From an uncultured Collinsella sp. (lineage in GTDB: Bacteria > Actinomycetota > Coriobacteriia > Coriobacteriales > Coriobacteriaceae), in assembly GCA_902493515.1 (NCBI GenBank), contig CABUPE010000006.1:13063-77062 (forward strand): a stretch of 64,000 nt of DNA, written 5' to 3'. Below, in pieces: positions 40,498-48,973 of the stretch (its first letter is position 1; each line of letters starts with the position of its first letter). The notes under the pieces were generated by a model. It was not told the DNA's origin. It saw only the letters and a list, made by a program, of their open reading frames with translations, and did no database searches. A program made the translations under genes and the position numbers.

Positions 40498-43400
40498 ATG
40501 GCAAACTACAGTCCACAACACTTTGAGCCTCGGGCCAAGGCCGTCAACGTCAAGGGCGTTGCCAACCGCGCCGTCGCAACCGTTTTGACGGCGGGCCTCA
40601 TCGCTCAGCCGCTCATGTCGCCGCTGGCGGCAATCGCTGCACCGTCAACCGATAACGGCGATTCTGTTCAGGGGGGGGGTAGTTCTGTAGAGAATACCGT
40701 TGCCGCCGGTAACCAAGCGGTCGTAAAGACGGCTGCCCAGCTGGCCGAGGAGTCGGCAAAGCAGCTCAAGGACGCTCAGGCCGCCTACGATGCCGCCCAG
40801 AAGAAGGCCGACGCGGCGGGCCAGTCTCAAAAGCAGGCGCAGCAGCAAAAGAATCAGGCCTCGCAGGCTGTGAGCGATAACGAAATCGAGCAGAACGCAG
40901 CAGAAGTCGCCGCGCTTCAGAAGAAGATTGACGAGCTTAAAGCGGCCGTCGACAAGGCAGAGCAGCAGCAGAAGAAGCTGGGCGACCTGAACGATCAGCT
41001 CGAACAGGCCAACAAGAGTGTCGAGGATAAGACCCAGGCGCTCAAGGACGCCAAGGCAAAGCAGGATGAGGCCAAGAAGGCCCTCGATGATGCCCAGGCC
41101 AAGCTCGAGGCCATGGGTATGGACGAGTACGAGGCCGCCAAGAAGGCCGTCGAGGACGCGCAGGCAAAGCTCGATGACGCCAATAAGGCCGTTGCTACTG
41201 CACAGGCCAATCTGGACCAGGCCAAGGCCGCCGAGGCGAGTGCTCAGCAGGAAAAGAAGGACACTGAGGCCGCTCTGACTTCCGCCCAGGCCAAGAAGCA
41301 GGAGACTGCCGCTGCTCTCGCAGCCGCAACCACCGCGCGCGATAACGCCCAGCAGAAGTTCAACCAGGCGCAGGCCGCGCTCGATGCTGCCGTCTCGGGT
41401 ACGGGTGTCGACCTGAGTGCGCTTGAGGCCGCCAAGAACGCTGCTGCTGGTGAGCTCAAGACCGCGCAGGCGGAGCTCAATGCCGCGACGGATGCCGACG
41501 CCACCGCACAGACAAATCTGCAGGCCGCCCAGGCTGCCGTCGCTGCCGCGCAGGAGAAGGTCAACGCCGCCAACGCTGCTGTGGCATCTGCCCAGTCTGC
41601 ATACGATGCGGCAAACAAGGAGTACAAGGACGCGGCCAGTAAGCGTGACGCCGCGAAGACGGCATACGAGCAGGCCCAGCAGACCGAGGCCGACAAGAAG
41701 GCGGAGTACGACCGTCTCGTCGAGGTTTGCCAGCAGAAGCGTAGCGAGTGGGAGACGGCATGTGCTGAATCCACTACCGCCGAAAACGCTTACGATGCCG
41801 CAAACGCCGAGGTCGATAAGCTCAACCAGCAGATTGCCGACCTCAAGTCGCACATGACCGTAGACCAGGATGTCATCAACCAGGGTATGTTCGGCTTCAT
41901 GAACTACATCATCGGCGGCAGCCAGTTCACGGCCATGCAGAAAAAGAACGCCCAGGATGCCGTATCGATGCTGACCGGCGTCGATGACAAGGCCGAATGG
42001 TATGACAAGTACGTCGATCAGGACATGTCGCGCGACACCAACCCGCTTTCATTGGAGCAGATGCGTAACGCCCTGACATATCTCGACACCCAGAACAACC
42101 TCCGCAAGGCGAACGGTCAGTCGGCGCTCAGCGTCAGCCTCCGCATGACTGTGGCAGCTGCCCTTAATACATCGTATTCATCGAACATCTGGGGACACTC
42201 TGGCTGCTACTATGATAACGGTGAAAATCTTGCCGGCGGCGGCGGTGCATATACCGGCGGAGAGACTGAGGACACCCTCGGTTGGCCCTATACCGGTCTC
42301 TACACTCAGGAGAAAGAGGCATTCGATAAGTATGTCGCGCAGTATGGCGACAAACTCGGCAAATACCGATATGAGGCCTATTATATCTCCCAGAACTACA
42401 ACAGCATCTATCAAGAGTGTGGGCATTATCTCAACATCATCGATGCCGGTACGAGGGCTATCGGCATCGCGACCGGTAGCGGAAAGAACACCGATTCCGA
42501 AGTAACCATCTTCGATTACAGCGCTGATGATACCCAAGCCGATTTCACTGTCTCAGAGTTCAAGAAGCTCCTCAACGACTATATCGATTCCGCTTACAAC
42601 GCAGGCGGCACGCAGGAGCAGAAGGAGCAGCTGAAGCAGCTTCAGAATAAGTTGGCAGAGGCGCAGAAGAACTTCGGTACTGCCAAGGAAGCTTACTTCG
42701 CAGCGGTAAATAAGCAGGATGCGGCACATGACGCTTATACCGCGGCCGACACGAACGTGAACACCGCGAAGGGCGAGTACGAGAAGGCCAAGTCCGGCAC
42801 CGCCGCCGCGAAGACGACATACGACGCCGCGAAGGACGCACTCGGCGGAATCGACATCGAGTCCCTCAAGCAGAACCTCGATGCCGCCAAGGCCGAGGCC
42901 GCTACTGCCCAGGCGGCTCTCGATAAGGCAAACGCCACGCTTGCTGACAGTAAGACGAAGGCAGCCGAGGCCGCTGCTCACAAGGCGAAGGCTCGCAGCG
43001 CCCGCGATGCCGCCAAGGCAAAGTCCGAACAGGCCAATGAGGCGTATGACAACGCTACCGCTTCGGTCAAGGACCTTGCCGCCAAGTGCGATGCCGCCAA
43101 GACGGATCTTGCGAACAAGCAGGGCACGCTTAACGATGCCAAGAAGGCCGACGACACTGCCCAGGCTGGCGTTGACAAGGCTCAGGCCGCAGATGTGCAC
43201 GCTGCGACCGCTCTTTCGGGCGCCAAGCAGGCAGTTGCCGCCAAGACGCAGACCCTGTCCGACGCACAGGCGAAGGCCAAGGCTGCCGAGGGCGAACTGG
43301 CCGGCGCAAACAAGGCCTTCGAGCGCTTCGCTGGAGCCCAGAAGGCGGTCGACGACGCCAAGGCCGCCTATGACGCCGCCGTCGCCGGTGTCGCCGATGC

Positions 43401-43953
43401 CCAGAAGCAGCTCGAGGCCGCCAACGAAGCCGTCGTCGATGCGACCTTCGAGATCGTCGAGGCCAAGGCCGAGCTTGCCAACGACGAGGCGCTCAAGGCC
43501 GATCTTGAGGCTGTCGACCACAAGGCATCCCTTGCCGCGGGCACGACGGGCAACGAGAAGCTGGTCAAGCTGAACGCTGCCTACGCTCGCTATAAGGCCG
43601 CCGTCGATGCCGCCGCTGGCCTCAAGGCTGCTCTGAGCGATGCCGATGCCAAGCTGTCCGATGCCAACGACGCCTATGCCGCCGCGCTTGCCGAGCTCGG
43701 AGATGCCAAGGATGCCCTGGCTGCCGCTCAGGCCGAGTACGACAAGTATCATCCCAAGGCTGAGCCGCAGGCCAAGCCTCAGGTTGCGCAGGCTGCTGCA
43801 AAGGCCCCCGTTGCCAAGAAACAGGCTGCGCCTGCCGCGCTCGCCCAGACTGGCGACAATTCCGCGCTTGCGGGCGAGGTGTTCGTCATCGGCGGTGTGA
43901 CGCTCGTGGCAGCGGGCGTGACGCTGGGCGATCGTCGTCGCAAGCAGATGTAG
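40498..43953 (+). CDS. Cell-wall-anchored CAP-domain and coiled-coil protein
   Basis: 1151 residues. A long signal peptide (to about residue 48, ending AAIAAPS) precedes two Ala/Lys-rich coiled-coil regions (~75-455 and ~700-1090) built of AKxxxDxA-like repeats. Between them is a CAP/SCP-like domain (~545-690) with IWGHSG, GENLAGGGG and a YISQNYNSIYQECGHYLNII segment. The C-terminus is LAQTGD at about 1115, a hydrophobic helix, and DRRRKQM, i.e. a sortase signal with Ala in place of Pro. A run of nine G at 40671-40679 (codons 58-61) could slip and switch the gene off. Likely role: adhesion or surface interaction. Confidence 0.85.
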   Translation: MANYSPQHFEPRAKAVNVKGVANRAVATVLTAGLIAQPLMSPLAAIAAPSTDNGDSVQGGGSSVENTVAAGNQAVVKTAAQLAEESAKQLKDAQAAYDAAQKKADAAGQSQKQAQQQKNQASQAVSDNEIEQNAAEVAALQKKIDELKAAVDKAEQQQKKLGDLNDQLEQANKSVEDKTQALKDAKAKQDEAKKALDDAQAKLEAMGMDEYEAAKKAVEDAQAKLDDANKAVATAQANLDQAKAAEASAQQEKKDTEAALTSAQAKKQETAAALAAATTARDNAQQKFNQAQAALDAAVSGTGVDLSALEAAKNAAAGELKTAQAELNAATDADATAQTNLQAAQAAVAAAQEKVNAANAAVASAQSAYDAANKEYKDAASKRDAAKTAYEQAQQTEADKKAEYDRLVEVCQQKRSEWETACAESTTAENAYDAANAEVDKLNQQIADLKSHMTVDQDVINQGMFGFMNYIIGGSQFTAMQKKNAQDAVSMLTGVDDKAEWYDKYVDQDMSRDTNPLSLEQMRNALTYLDTQNNLRKANGQSALSVSLRMTVAAALNTSYSSNIWGHSGCYYDNGENLAGGGGAYTGGETEDTLGWPYTGLYTQEKEAFDKYVAQYGDKLGKYRYEAYYISQNYNSIYQECGHYLNIIDAGTRAIGIATGSGKNTDSEVTIFDYSADDTQADFTVSEFKKLLNDYIDSAYNAGGTQEQKEQLKQLQNKLAEAQKNFGTAKEAYFAAVNKQDAAHDAYTAADTNVNTAKGEYEKAKSGTAAAKTTYDAAKDALGGIDIESLKQNLDAAKAEAATAQAALDKANATLADSKTKAAEAAAHKAKARSARDAAKAKSEQANEAYDNATASVKDLAAKCDAAKTDLANKQGTLNDAKKADDTAQAGVDKAQAADVHAATALSGAKQAVAAKTQTLSDAQAKAKAAEGELAGANKAFERFAGAQKAVDDAKAAYDAAVAGVADAQKQLEAANEAVVDATFEIVEAKAELANDEALKADLEAVDHKASLAAGTTGNEKLVKLNAAYARYKAAVDAAAGLKAALSDADAKLSDANDAYAAALAELGDAKDALAAAQAEYDKYHPKAEPQAKPQVAQAAAKAPVAKKQAAPAALAQTGDNSALAGEVFVIGGVTLVAAGVTLGDRRRKQM

Positions 43954-44020
43954 CGTTTCGAGCGTAGATTCTGCAACGAACTTCGGTTCATAGCAGGAAC
44001 GCTTCGATAGCTTAACCGAT

Positions 44021-44062
44021 AAGGCCGGCGCGCTGTTAAACGCAGCGCGCCGGCCTTTCTTT
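44021..44062. terminator. Bidirectional terminator between convergent genes
   Basis: Perfect 15 bp stem AAGGCCGGCGCGCTG with complement around a 7-base loop, followed by TTTCTTTG; placed between the cell-wall protein and the OPT transporter. Confidence 0.9.
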
Positions 44063-44154
44063 GTTTCGATATCAAAAAGCCCGGTCAGCAGCCGTGAAAG
44101 CTACCGGCCGGGCAAGCCGTAGGCAATATGGTTGCTGTCGAGCAGCTGCTCGAC

Positions 44155-45858
44155 TTAGCCCAGCAGGCTTAAGCCCACGGAGACAAACGCCAGGATAACG
44201 CCGACGATGGACTCGCCGCCGAGCAGGCCGCTGGCGACAACCAGGCCCTGTTCCTGGAAGGCGGCGTCCTTGGCAGCCCTCTCCTCGTCAGAAAGACCAG
44301 CGGTGGCGTCGCGGTGGGCGGACCATTTGTCGTAGGCGAGCTTGACGCAGGAGCCCAGGAATGCCGTGAGTGACATGTAGAACGGCAGGTACACGCCCAG
44401 GCCGATCATCATGGCTGGAATGCCGAGCCAGTACATGACGATGCCGGCGATAAAGCCGCCAACGAACCACGGCACGCTCGGGATGCCCGAGACCATGGTG
44501 GCGACGACGCTTGCTTGCGCGGCAACAAAGCTCTTGTCGGGGCCAAAGGCGTCCGGGCCATAGGCGGTGACGAGCGCGACCATGACGGCGGCGGCGACCA
44601 GGGCGCCCACGATGCCGCCGATGGCTTGACCGATCCACTGCGCACGCGGGTTGGTGCCCAGCACGGCGCCGGCCTTAAAGTCGTTCATGACGTCGCCCGC
44701 AAGGCCGCACGCCACGGCTACGATGCCGGCGATAAAGAACAGCTTGACCTGAGCGATCTGAGCGAAGGCGGCCACAATGAGCATGACGATGAGGCCAAAG
44801 ATCTCCATGGGGTCGATGCCTGTCTGGCCGCAGCTTTGTGCGCTCATGATGGTGGTGACAAAGGTGAACAGCGTCACGATGACGGCCGGAACGGGACCAA
44901 GGTCAAGCACGATGGCGATGATCACGGCGATGGCGGCAGCGCCCAGGCCGATGATGCCGGCGTCGAGCTTAAGGGAGCCCGAGATGAGCGACTGCTCGTC
45001 GGTGTCGGTGGAGCTGTCGGCGGCAAGACCGCGGACGATACCGGCGACCTGCGGCAGGATGTCTTTGAGGACGACGGCGACGCCAAAGCCCATCATGAGG
45101 CCCATGCCCAGGGACTTGACGATGCCCTGCGCAGTCACAACGTCGAACAGGCCGGCAGCGGTGCCGCCCACGATGATGCCAAAGTTGCCCAGCAGCGCGC
45201 CGGCAAACCAGAAGGCGACCGGGGCGAAGCCCACGAGGAAGCCGACGGAGAGCAGCATGGGCGAGTTGTAGATACCAAAGGTCACGCCGGGAATGTTGAG
45301 CGTGCACAGCATGCTGGGCACAATGCCCAGGGCGTCGCGCAGCACGCTATAGATGCCGGCGATGGCCATGGAACCAAAGAGCTGCTTGCCGGTTTTGCCG
45401 CCGGCCTCGGTAGCACGCAGGGTCTGAGCTGCGGCGTTGCCGGTGGGGAACTCAAGCGCGGCGTCCACGATAAAGTGACGGTGGATGAGCGCGGTGGCCA
45501 GCAGGCCCAGGATGGTGCCGGCGAGTGCCACGATAAACATGTCGAGCCAGCTGATCTGGTCGGCATAGCCCAGCATCCAGGCGCCCGGGATGGTAAACGC
45601 CAGACCGCCGGCGACCATGGCGCCTGCGGACATGATGGTGTGGGTGACGTTGGCCTCGTTGAGGCTGGCGTTGCCCATGAGCTTAAGGAAGAACAGCGAG
45701 ATGACGGCAGCGAAGACGATCGGCCAGGGGAGTGCGCCCATCTTGAGGGCGGTGTAGGCCGAGCTTGCCGTGATAATCACGCAGCCAAGGACGCCGATGA
45801 CGACGCCGCGCAGCGTGAGTTGCCCGCGCATCGAAGCGCGGTTCGAGGGATTGCTCAT
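44155..45858 (-). CDS. OPT/YSL family oligopeptide transporter
   Basis: 567 residues with about 14-16 membrane helices. Family features: LTLRGVVIGVLGCVIITASSAYTALKMGALPWPIVFAA (an OPT start with the conserved N-terminal helix), NVTHTIMSAGAM and FPTGNAAAQTLRATEAGGK. OPT proteins import oligopeptides or metal chelates by proton symport. No metal-chelate or peptidase genes are adjacent. The ATG at 45858 follows an AAGGAG. Single gene. Confidence 0.93.
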   Translation of the reverse strand: MSNPSNRASMRGQLTLRGVVIGVLGCVIITASSAYTALKMGALPWPIVFAAVISLFFLKLMGNASLNEANVTHTIMSAGAMVAGGLAFTIPGAWMLGYADQISWLDMFIVALAGTILGLLATALIHRHFIVDAALEFPTGNAAAQTLRATEAGGKTGKQLFGSMAIAGIYSVLRDALGIVPSMLCTLNIPGVTFGIYNSPMLLSVGFLVGFAPVAFWFAGALLGNFGIIVGGTAAGLFDVVTAQGIVKSLGMGLMMGFGVAVVLKDILPQVAGIVRGLAADSSTDTDEQSLISGSLKLDAGIIGLGAAAIAVIIAIVLDLGPVPAVIVTLFTFVTTIMSAQSCGQTGIDPMEIFGLIVMLIVAAFAQIAQVKLFFIAGIVAVACGLAGDVMNDFKAGAVLGTNPRAQWIGQAIGGIVGALVAAAVMVALVTAYGPDAFGPDKSFVAAQASVVATMVSGIPSVPWFVGGFIAGIVMYWLGIPAMMIGLGVYLPFYMSLTAFLGSCVKLAYDKWSAHRDATAGLSDEERAAKDAAFQEQGLVVASGLLGGESIVGVILAFVSVGLSLLG

Positions 45859-46050
45859 ATAGAACTCCTTTGCGTATATCCGCTTCCCCCGGGAGCGCCG
45901 CTACGGATACGGCGCGGGAAGTCGGGTTACCAAGGGCCGCCGCGTGAGCTCGCGCACGACCGCGCACCAGTATAGCCGCAAGCTAGTCATTTTGGGATGA
46001 CTGGTTTAGGTAGGCGATATACTGCTGGGCAGACGAAAGGAGCGCCGACG

Positions 46051-46902
46051 ATGCTTAATGGGTGCGCATATATATTGACGGTCGACGTGGGCAACACGTT
46101 CATTCGCTTTGGCCTGTTTGCAGAGGATTCGGCCGCGGCGCAGGAATGTCCGCTTGCGACGTGCGAGATCACCACGCCATCGAGCATCACGGCAGACGAG
46201 GCGCGCATGCGTCTCGTGCAGGTCATGGCCGCACTGGCAGCCGATGCGGGCATGCCGGGCGCGCTTGTGCCCACGGCTGCCGTGCTGAGCTGCGTGGTGC
46301 CGGCGCTCGAGCGCCCGTGGAAGGCGGCGCTTTCCCGTACCTGCACGGGGCGCGTGCTCACCGTGGGACCGGGCCTCAAGACCGGCATGCCCGTCCACTA
46401 CGACGACCCGGCCGAGATCGGCCCCGACCGCATCGCCGACGCCGTGGCTGCCCGCGCCGTCTACGGCTCGCCGTGCATTGTGATCGACCTGGGCACGACG
46501 ACCAATATCGAGGTCATCGACGCACACGGCACCTTTGTCGGCGGCGTTATCGCGCCGGGGCTGGCGCTCGGCGCCCGTTCGCTCTCGGCCGCTGCGGCGC
46601 GCCTGCCTCAAGTTGAGCCCTCGGCGCCGACACACGTCATCGGCCGTAACACGCGTGAGGCCATGCGCTCGGGCGTGGTTCTGGGCGAGGTGGCACGCAT
46701 CGACGGCATGCTCGACATGGTGCTCGCCGAGATGCGTGCGACCAAGGCCGCGGGGGAGGGCGATGTGCCCATCGTCATTACCGGCGACGATGCCGAGGCG
46801 CTTGCGGCGCTGGTCGGCCATAGCCTGACGGTCGACGATGCGCTGACGCTGCGGGGCCTCGCCGAGCTCTACCACATCAACCAAAAGCCCCGCCGCGCGT
46901 AG
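46051..46902 (+). CDS. coaX: Type III pantothenate kinase
   Basis: 283 residues. Catalyses the first step of CoA synthesis and, unlike CoaA, is not inhibited by CoA. Motifs: LTVDVGNTFIRFGLF at the phosphate site near residue 8, YDDPAEIGPDRIADAVAAR with the catalytic region near residue 110, and DLGTTTNIEVIDAHG, then GGVIAPGL. AAGGAGC places the ATG at 46051 over an in-frame ATG at 45997. The dCMP deaminase gene follows 83 bases downstream. Confidence 0.95.
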   Translation: MLNGCAYILTVDVGNTFIRFGLFAEDSAAAQECPLATCEITTPSSITADEARMRLVQVMAALAADAGMPGALVPTAAVLSCVVPALERPWKAALSRTCTGRVLTVGPGLKTGMPVHYDDPAEIGPDRIADAVAARAVYGSPCIVIDLGTTTNIEVIDAHGTFVGGVIAPGLALGARSLSAAAARLPQVEPSAPTHVIGRNTREAMRSGVVLGEVARIDGMLDMVLAEMRATKAAGEGDVPIVITGDDAEALAALVGHSLTVDDALTLRGLAELYHINQKPRRA

Positions 46903-46985
46903 CGATGGGGGCAATGGGACAAAAACGTCTCCACCTTCCACCTGCTACAATGGGTCAAACTATTGCGATTTCGGAGGTGTCTGCC

Positions 46986-47510
46986 ATGTCGGACGATCTT
47001 CATCAAACCGCGTCGGGCAAGCGCCGCGACGTTATTAGCTGGGATGAGTTCTTTATGAGCGTGGCCATCGCCGCGCAGCGCCGCAGTAAGGACCCCAACA
47101 CGCAGGTGGGCGCGTGCATCGCCAGCACCAACCACCGCATCCTTTCGGTGGGCTACAACGGTACGCCCTCGGCGCTCAACGATGACTTTTTCCCGTGGGG
47201 CACGAGCGATGACCCGTTGCAGGACAAGCACAACTACGTGGTCCATGCCGAGGCAAACGCCGTGCTCAACTACCGCGGCTCGCTCAAAGACCTTGAGGGT
47301 TCCACGGTCTACGTCACGCTGTTCCCGTGCCACGACTGCGCCAAGATCCTGGCGCAGGTAGGTGTAGGCGAGGTCGTCTACCTGGACAACAAGTATGCCG
47401 ATACCGACGACGGCCGTATCAGCCGCCGCATTCTCGACTCCTGCGGCATCAGTTACCGCCAGGTCATCGTCGATGTCCAGATTGGTACCGGGGGACAGGC
47501 TCAGCAGTAG
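46986..47510 (+). CDS. dCMP deaminase
   Basis: 174 residues, ComEB/Dcd-type. Converts dCMP to dUMP for thymidylate synthesis. The zinc motif is complete: NYVVHAEANAVLN gives the His and catalytic Glu, and TLFPCHDCAKIL the two Cys ligands. VISWDEFFMSVAIAAQRRSKDPNTQVGACI is the family N-terminus. CGGAGGTG before the ATG at 46986 decides the start; a longer frame upstream is not supported. Confidence 0.94.
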   Translation: MSDDLHQTASGKRRDVISWDEFFMSVAIAAQRRSKDPNTQVGACIASTNHRILSVGYNGTPSALNDDFFPWGTSDDPLQDKHNYVVHAEANAVLNYRGSLKDLEGSTVYVTLFPCHDCAKILAQVGVGEVVYLDNKYADTDDGRISRRILDSCGISYRQVIVDVQIGTGGQAQQ

Positions 47511-47680
47511 CGCGTGCCAACGCCAGCTGGCGGCAAAACAGCCAAAAGAGCCCCGTCCCAAATTGACTACTCGTGAAAGTCGCGTCCGCGCGCATGGACG
47601 GCTCGTGAGCGGGTACATGGCTGTAGTAACATAGCTTCTGTCCGCGGGCGTGCCCGCGTTATTGTGAGAAAGGAGCCCCT

Positions 47681-47959
47681 GTGGCTGTTAACGAAGAGCT
47701 GCTTAAGAAGGTTCTTGAAGAGATTCGCCCCAACCTGCAGGCCGACGGCGGCGATATGGAGTATGTGGGCGTCGACGACGAGGGCGTCGTCAAGCTGGAA
47801 CTGCAGGGCGCCTGTGCCGGCTGCCCCATGAGCTCGCTGACCCTTTCCATGGGTATCGAGCGCATCCTGAAGGAGCACGTGCCCGGCGTTACCCGCGTTG
47901 AGCAGGTCAATGCTTCCGGCGAGGCCGAGGACCTGTACGACGAGTACGCACCGTTCTAA
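47681..47959 (+). CDS. NifU-like iron-sulfur scaffold protein
   Basis: 92 residues matching the NifU C-terminal domain. It carries RPNLQADGGDMEYVGVD, then LQGACAGCPMSSLTL with the CxxC that binds a transient [4Fe-4S] cluster. It probably delivers clusters to iron-sulfur proteins, such as the radical SAM protein or activase in this window. It uses a GTG start with GAAAGGAG eight bases upstream. Confidence 0.94.
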   Translation: MAVNEELLKKVLEEIRPNLQADGGDMEYVGVDDEGVVKLELQGACAGCPMSSLTLSMGIERILKEHVPGVTRVEQVNASGEAEDLYDEYAPF

Positions 47960-48068
47960 GATGCGAAAGCTGCGGACGGTACGCTCCGCATAGACGTTAC
48001 GCCCAAATATGCGGCTGCGAGCGCAAGGCCCGCGGCCGCATTTGTATGTAGGGAGCAGGGGGATCGAT

Positions 48069-48890
48069 ATGCTCAACGACCTCTACCATATGCTTGACCC
48101 CGTTGCGATCTCGGCGGGCCCCATCACCATCTACTGGTACGGTCTGGCCTATGTGGTCGGCGCCCTGCTCACGGCGGTTGTTATGTACCGCACGCAGCGT
48201 CGTTGGGGCTTCGACATCACGATCGATGACCTGACGAGCGTCGTGGTCGGCGCGGTCTTTGGTCTCATCATCGGCGCGCGCCTGTTCTACGTCGTCTTTT
48301 ACGGCGATGGCTACTATTGGACCCACCCGCTCGAAATCTTTGCCACCAACGAGGGGGGTATGAGCTTCCACGGCGGCCTGGTGGGCGGCATCTTGGGCGG
48401 CATCATCGTGTGCCGCATGTATAAACTCGACGCCTGGACCATCGCCGACCTTGCTGTGATCGGTGCTCCGCTGGCGCTGTGCCTGGGACGTTGCGCCAAC
48501 TTCGTGAACGGCGAGCTGTGGGGCAAGCCGACCGATCTGCCTTGGGGTGTGGTCTTTGGCGGCACCGCGGGCGATATGCCGCGCCATCCCTCCCAGCTCT
48601 ACGAGGCGTTTCTTGAGGGCGTCGTGCTCTTCTGTATTTTGCAGGTGCTCAGCCGCAAAAAGCCGCTACTGCCCCAGGGCACGTTTATGGGCGTGTTCGT
48701 GATGGGGTACGGCATCGTCCGCTTTCTCGTTGAGTTCGTGCGCGTGCCCGATGCCCAGCTGGGTTATCTGCTGGGCGGCGTCATCACCATGGGTCAGCTG
48801 CTGAGTTTGCCGCTCGTAATCGCGGGCCTGGCACTCATCATTTTCGCCCGTCGCCGCAACCAGCCCCAGCGCGTCTACCTGGACGCCTAA
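48069..48890 (+). CDS. lgt: Prolipoprotein diacylglyceryl transferase
   Basis: 273 residues, about seven membrane helices. Transfers a diacylglyceryl group from phosphatidylglycerol to the lipobox cysteine. The Lgt signature is LGRCANFVNGELWGKPT near residue 140; GGMSFHGGLVGG holds the essential His, and HPSQLYEAF and RFLVEFVR are further motifs. The ATG at 48069 is chosen by family start. The binding protein at 22364 is a plausible substrate. A GGGACAG hairpin follows the stop. Confidence 0.95.
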   Translation: MLNDLYHMLDPVAISAGPITIYWYGLAYVVGALLTAVVMYRTQRRWGFDITIDDLTSVVVGAVFGLIIGARLFYVVFYGDGYYWTHPLEIFATNEGGMSFHGGLVGGILGGIIVCRMYKLDAWTIADLAVIGAPLALCLGRCANFVNGELWGKPTDLPWGVVFGGTAGDMPRHPSQLYEAFLEGVVLFCILQVLSRKKPLLPQGTFMGVFVMGYGIVRFLVEFVRVPDAQLGYLLGGVITMGQLLSLPLVIAGLALIIFARRRNQPQRVYLDA

Positions 48891-48898
48891 CCACCAAA

Positions 48899-48933
48899 AC
48901 CACCACAAAGGGGACAGACACCTTTGTGGTGGT
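48899..48933 (+). repeat. GGGACAG-loop hairpin, copy 8
   Basis: ACCACCACAAAG arm, GGGACAGACAC loop and CTTTGTGGTGGT arm, perfect over 12 pairs. A different arm type from copies 1-4, with the loop kept. Likely terminates lgt transcription as well. Confidence 0.85.
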
Positions 48934-48973
48934 CTTGCCGAGTTTGATAGGTTTCTAGAAAGGCTTTCGGACT

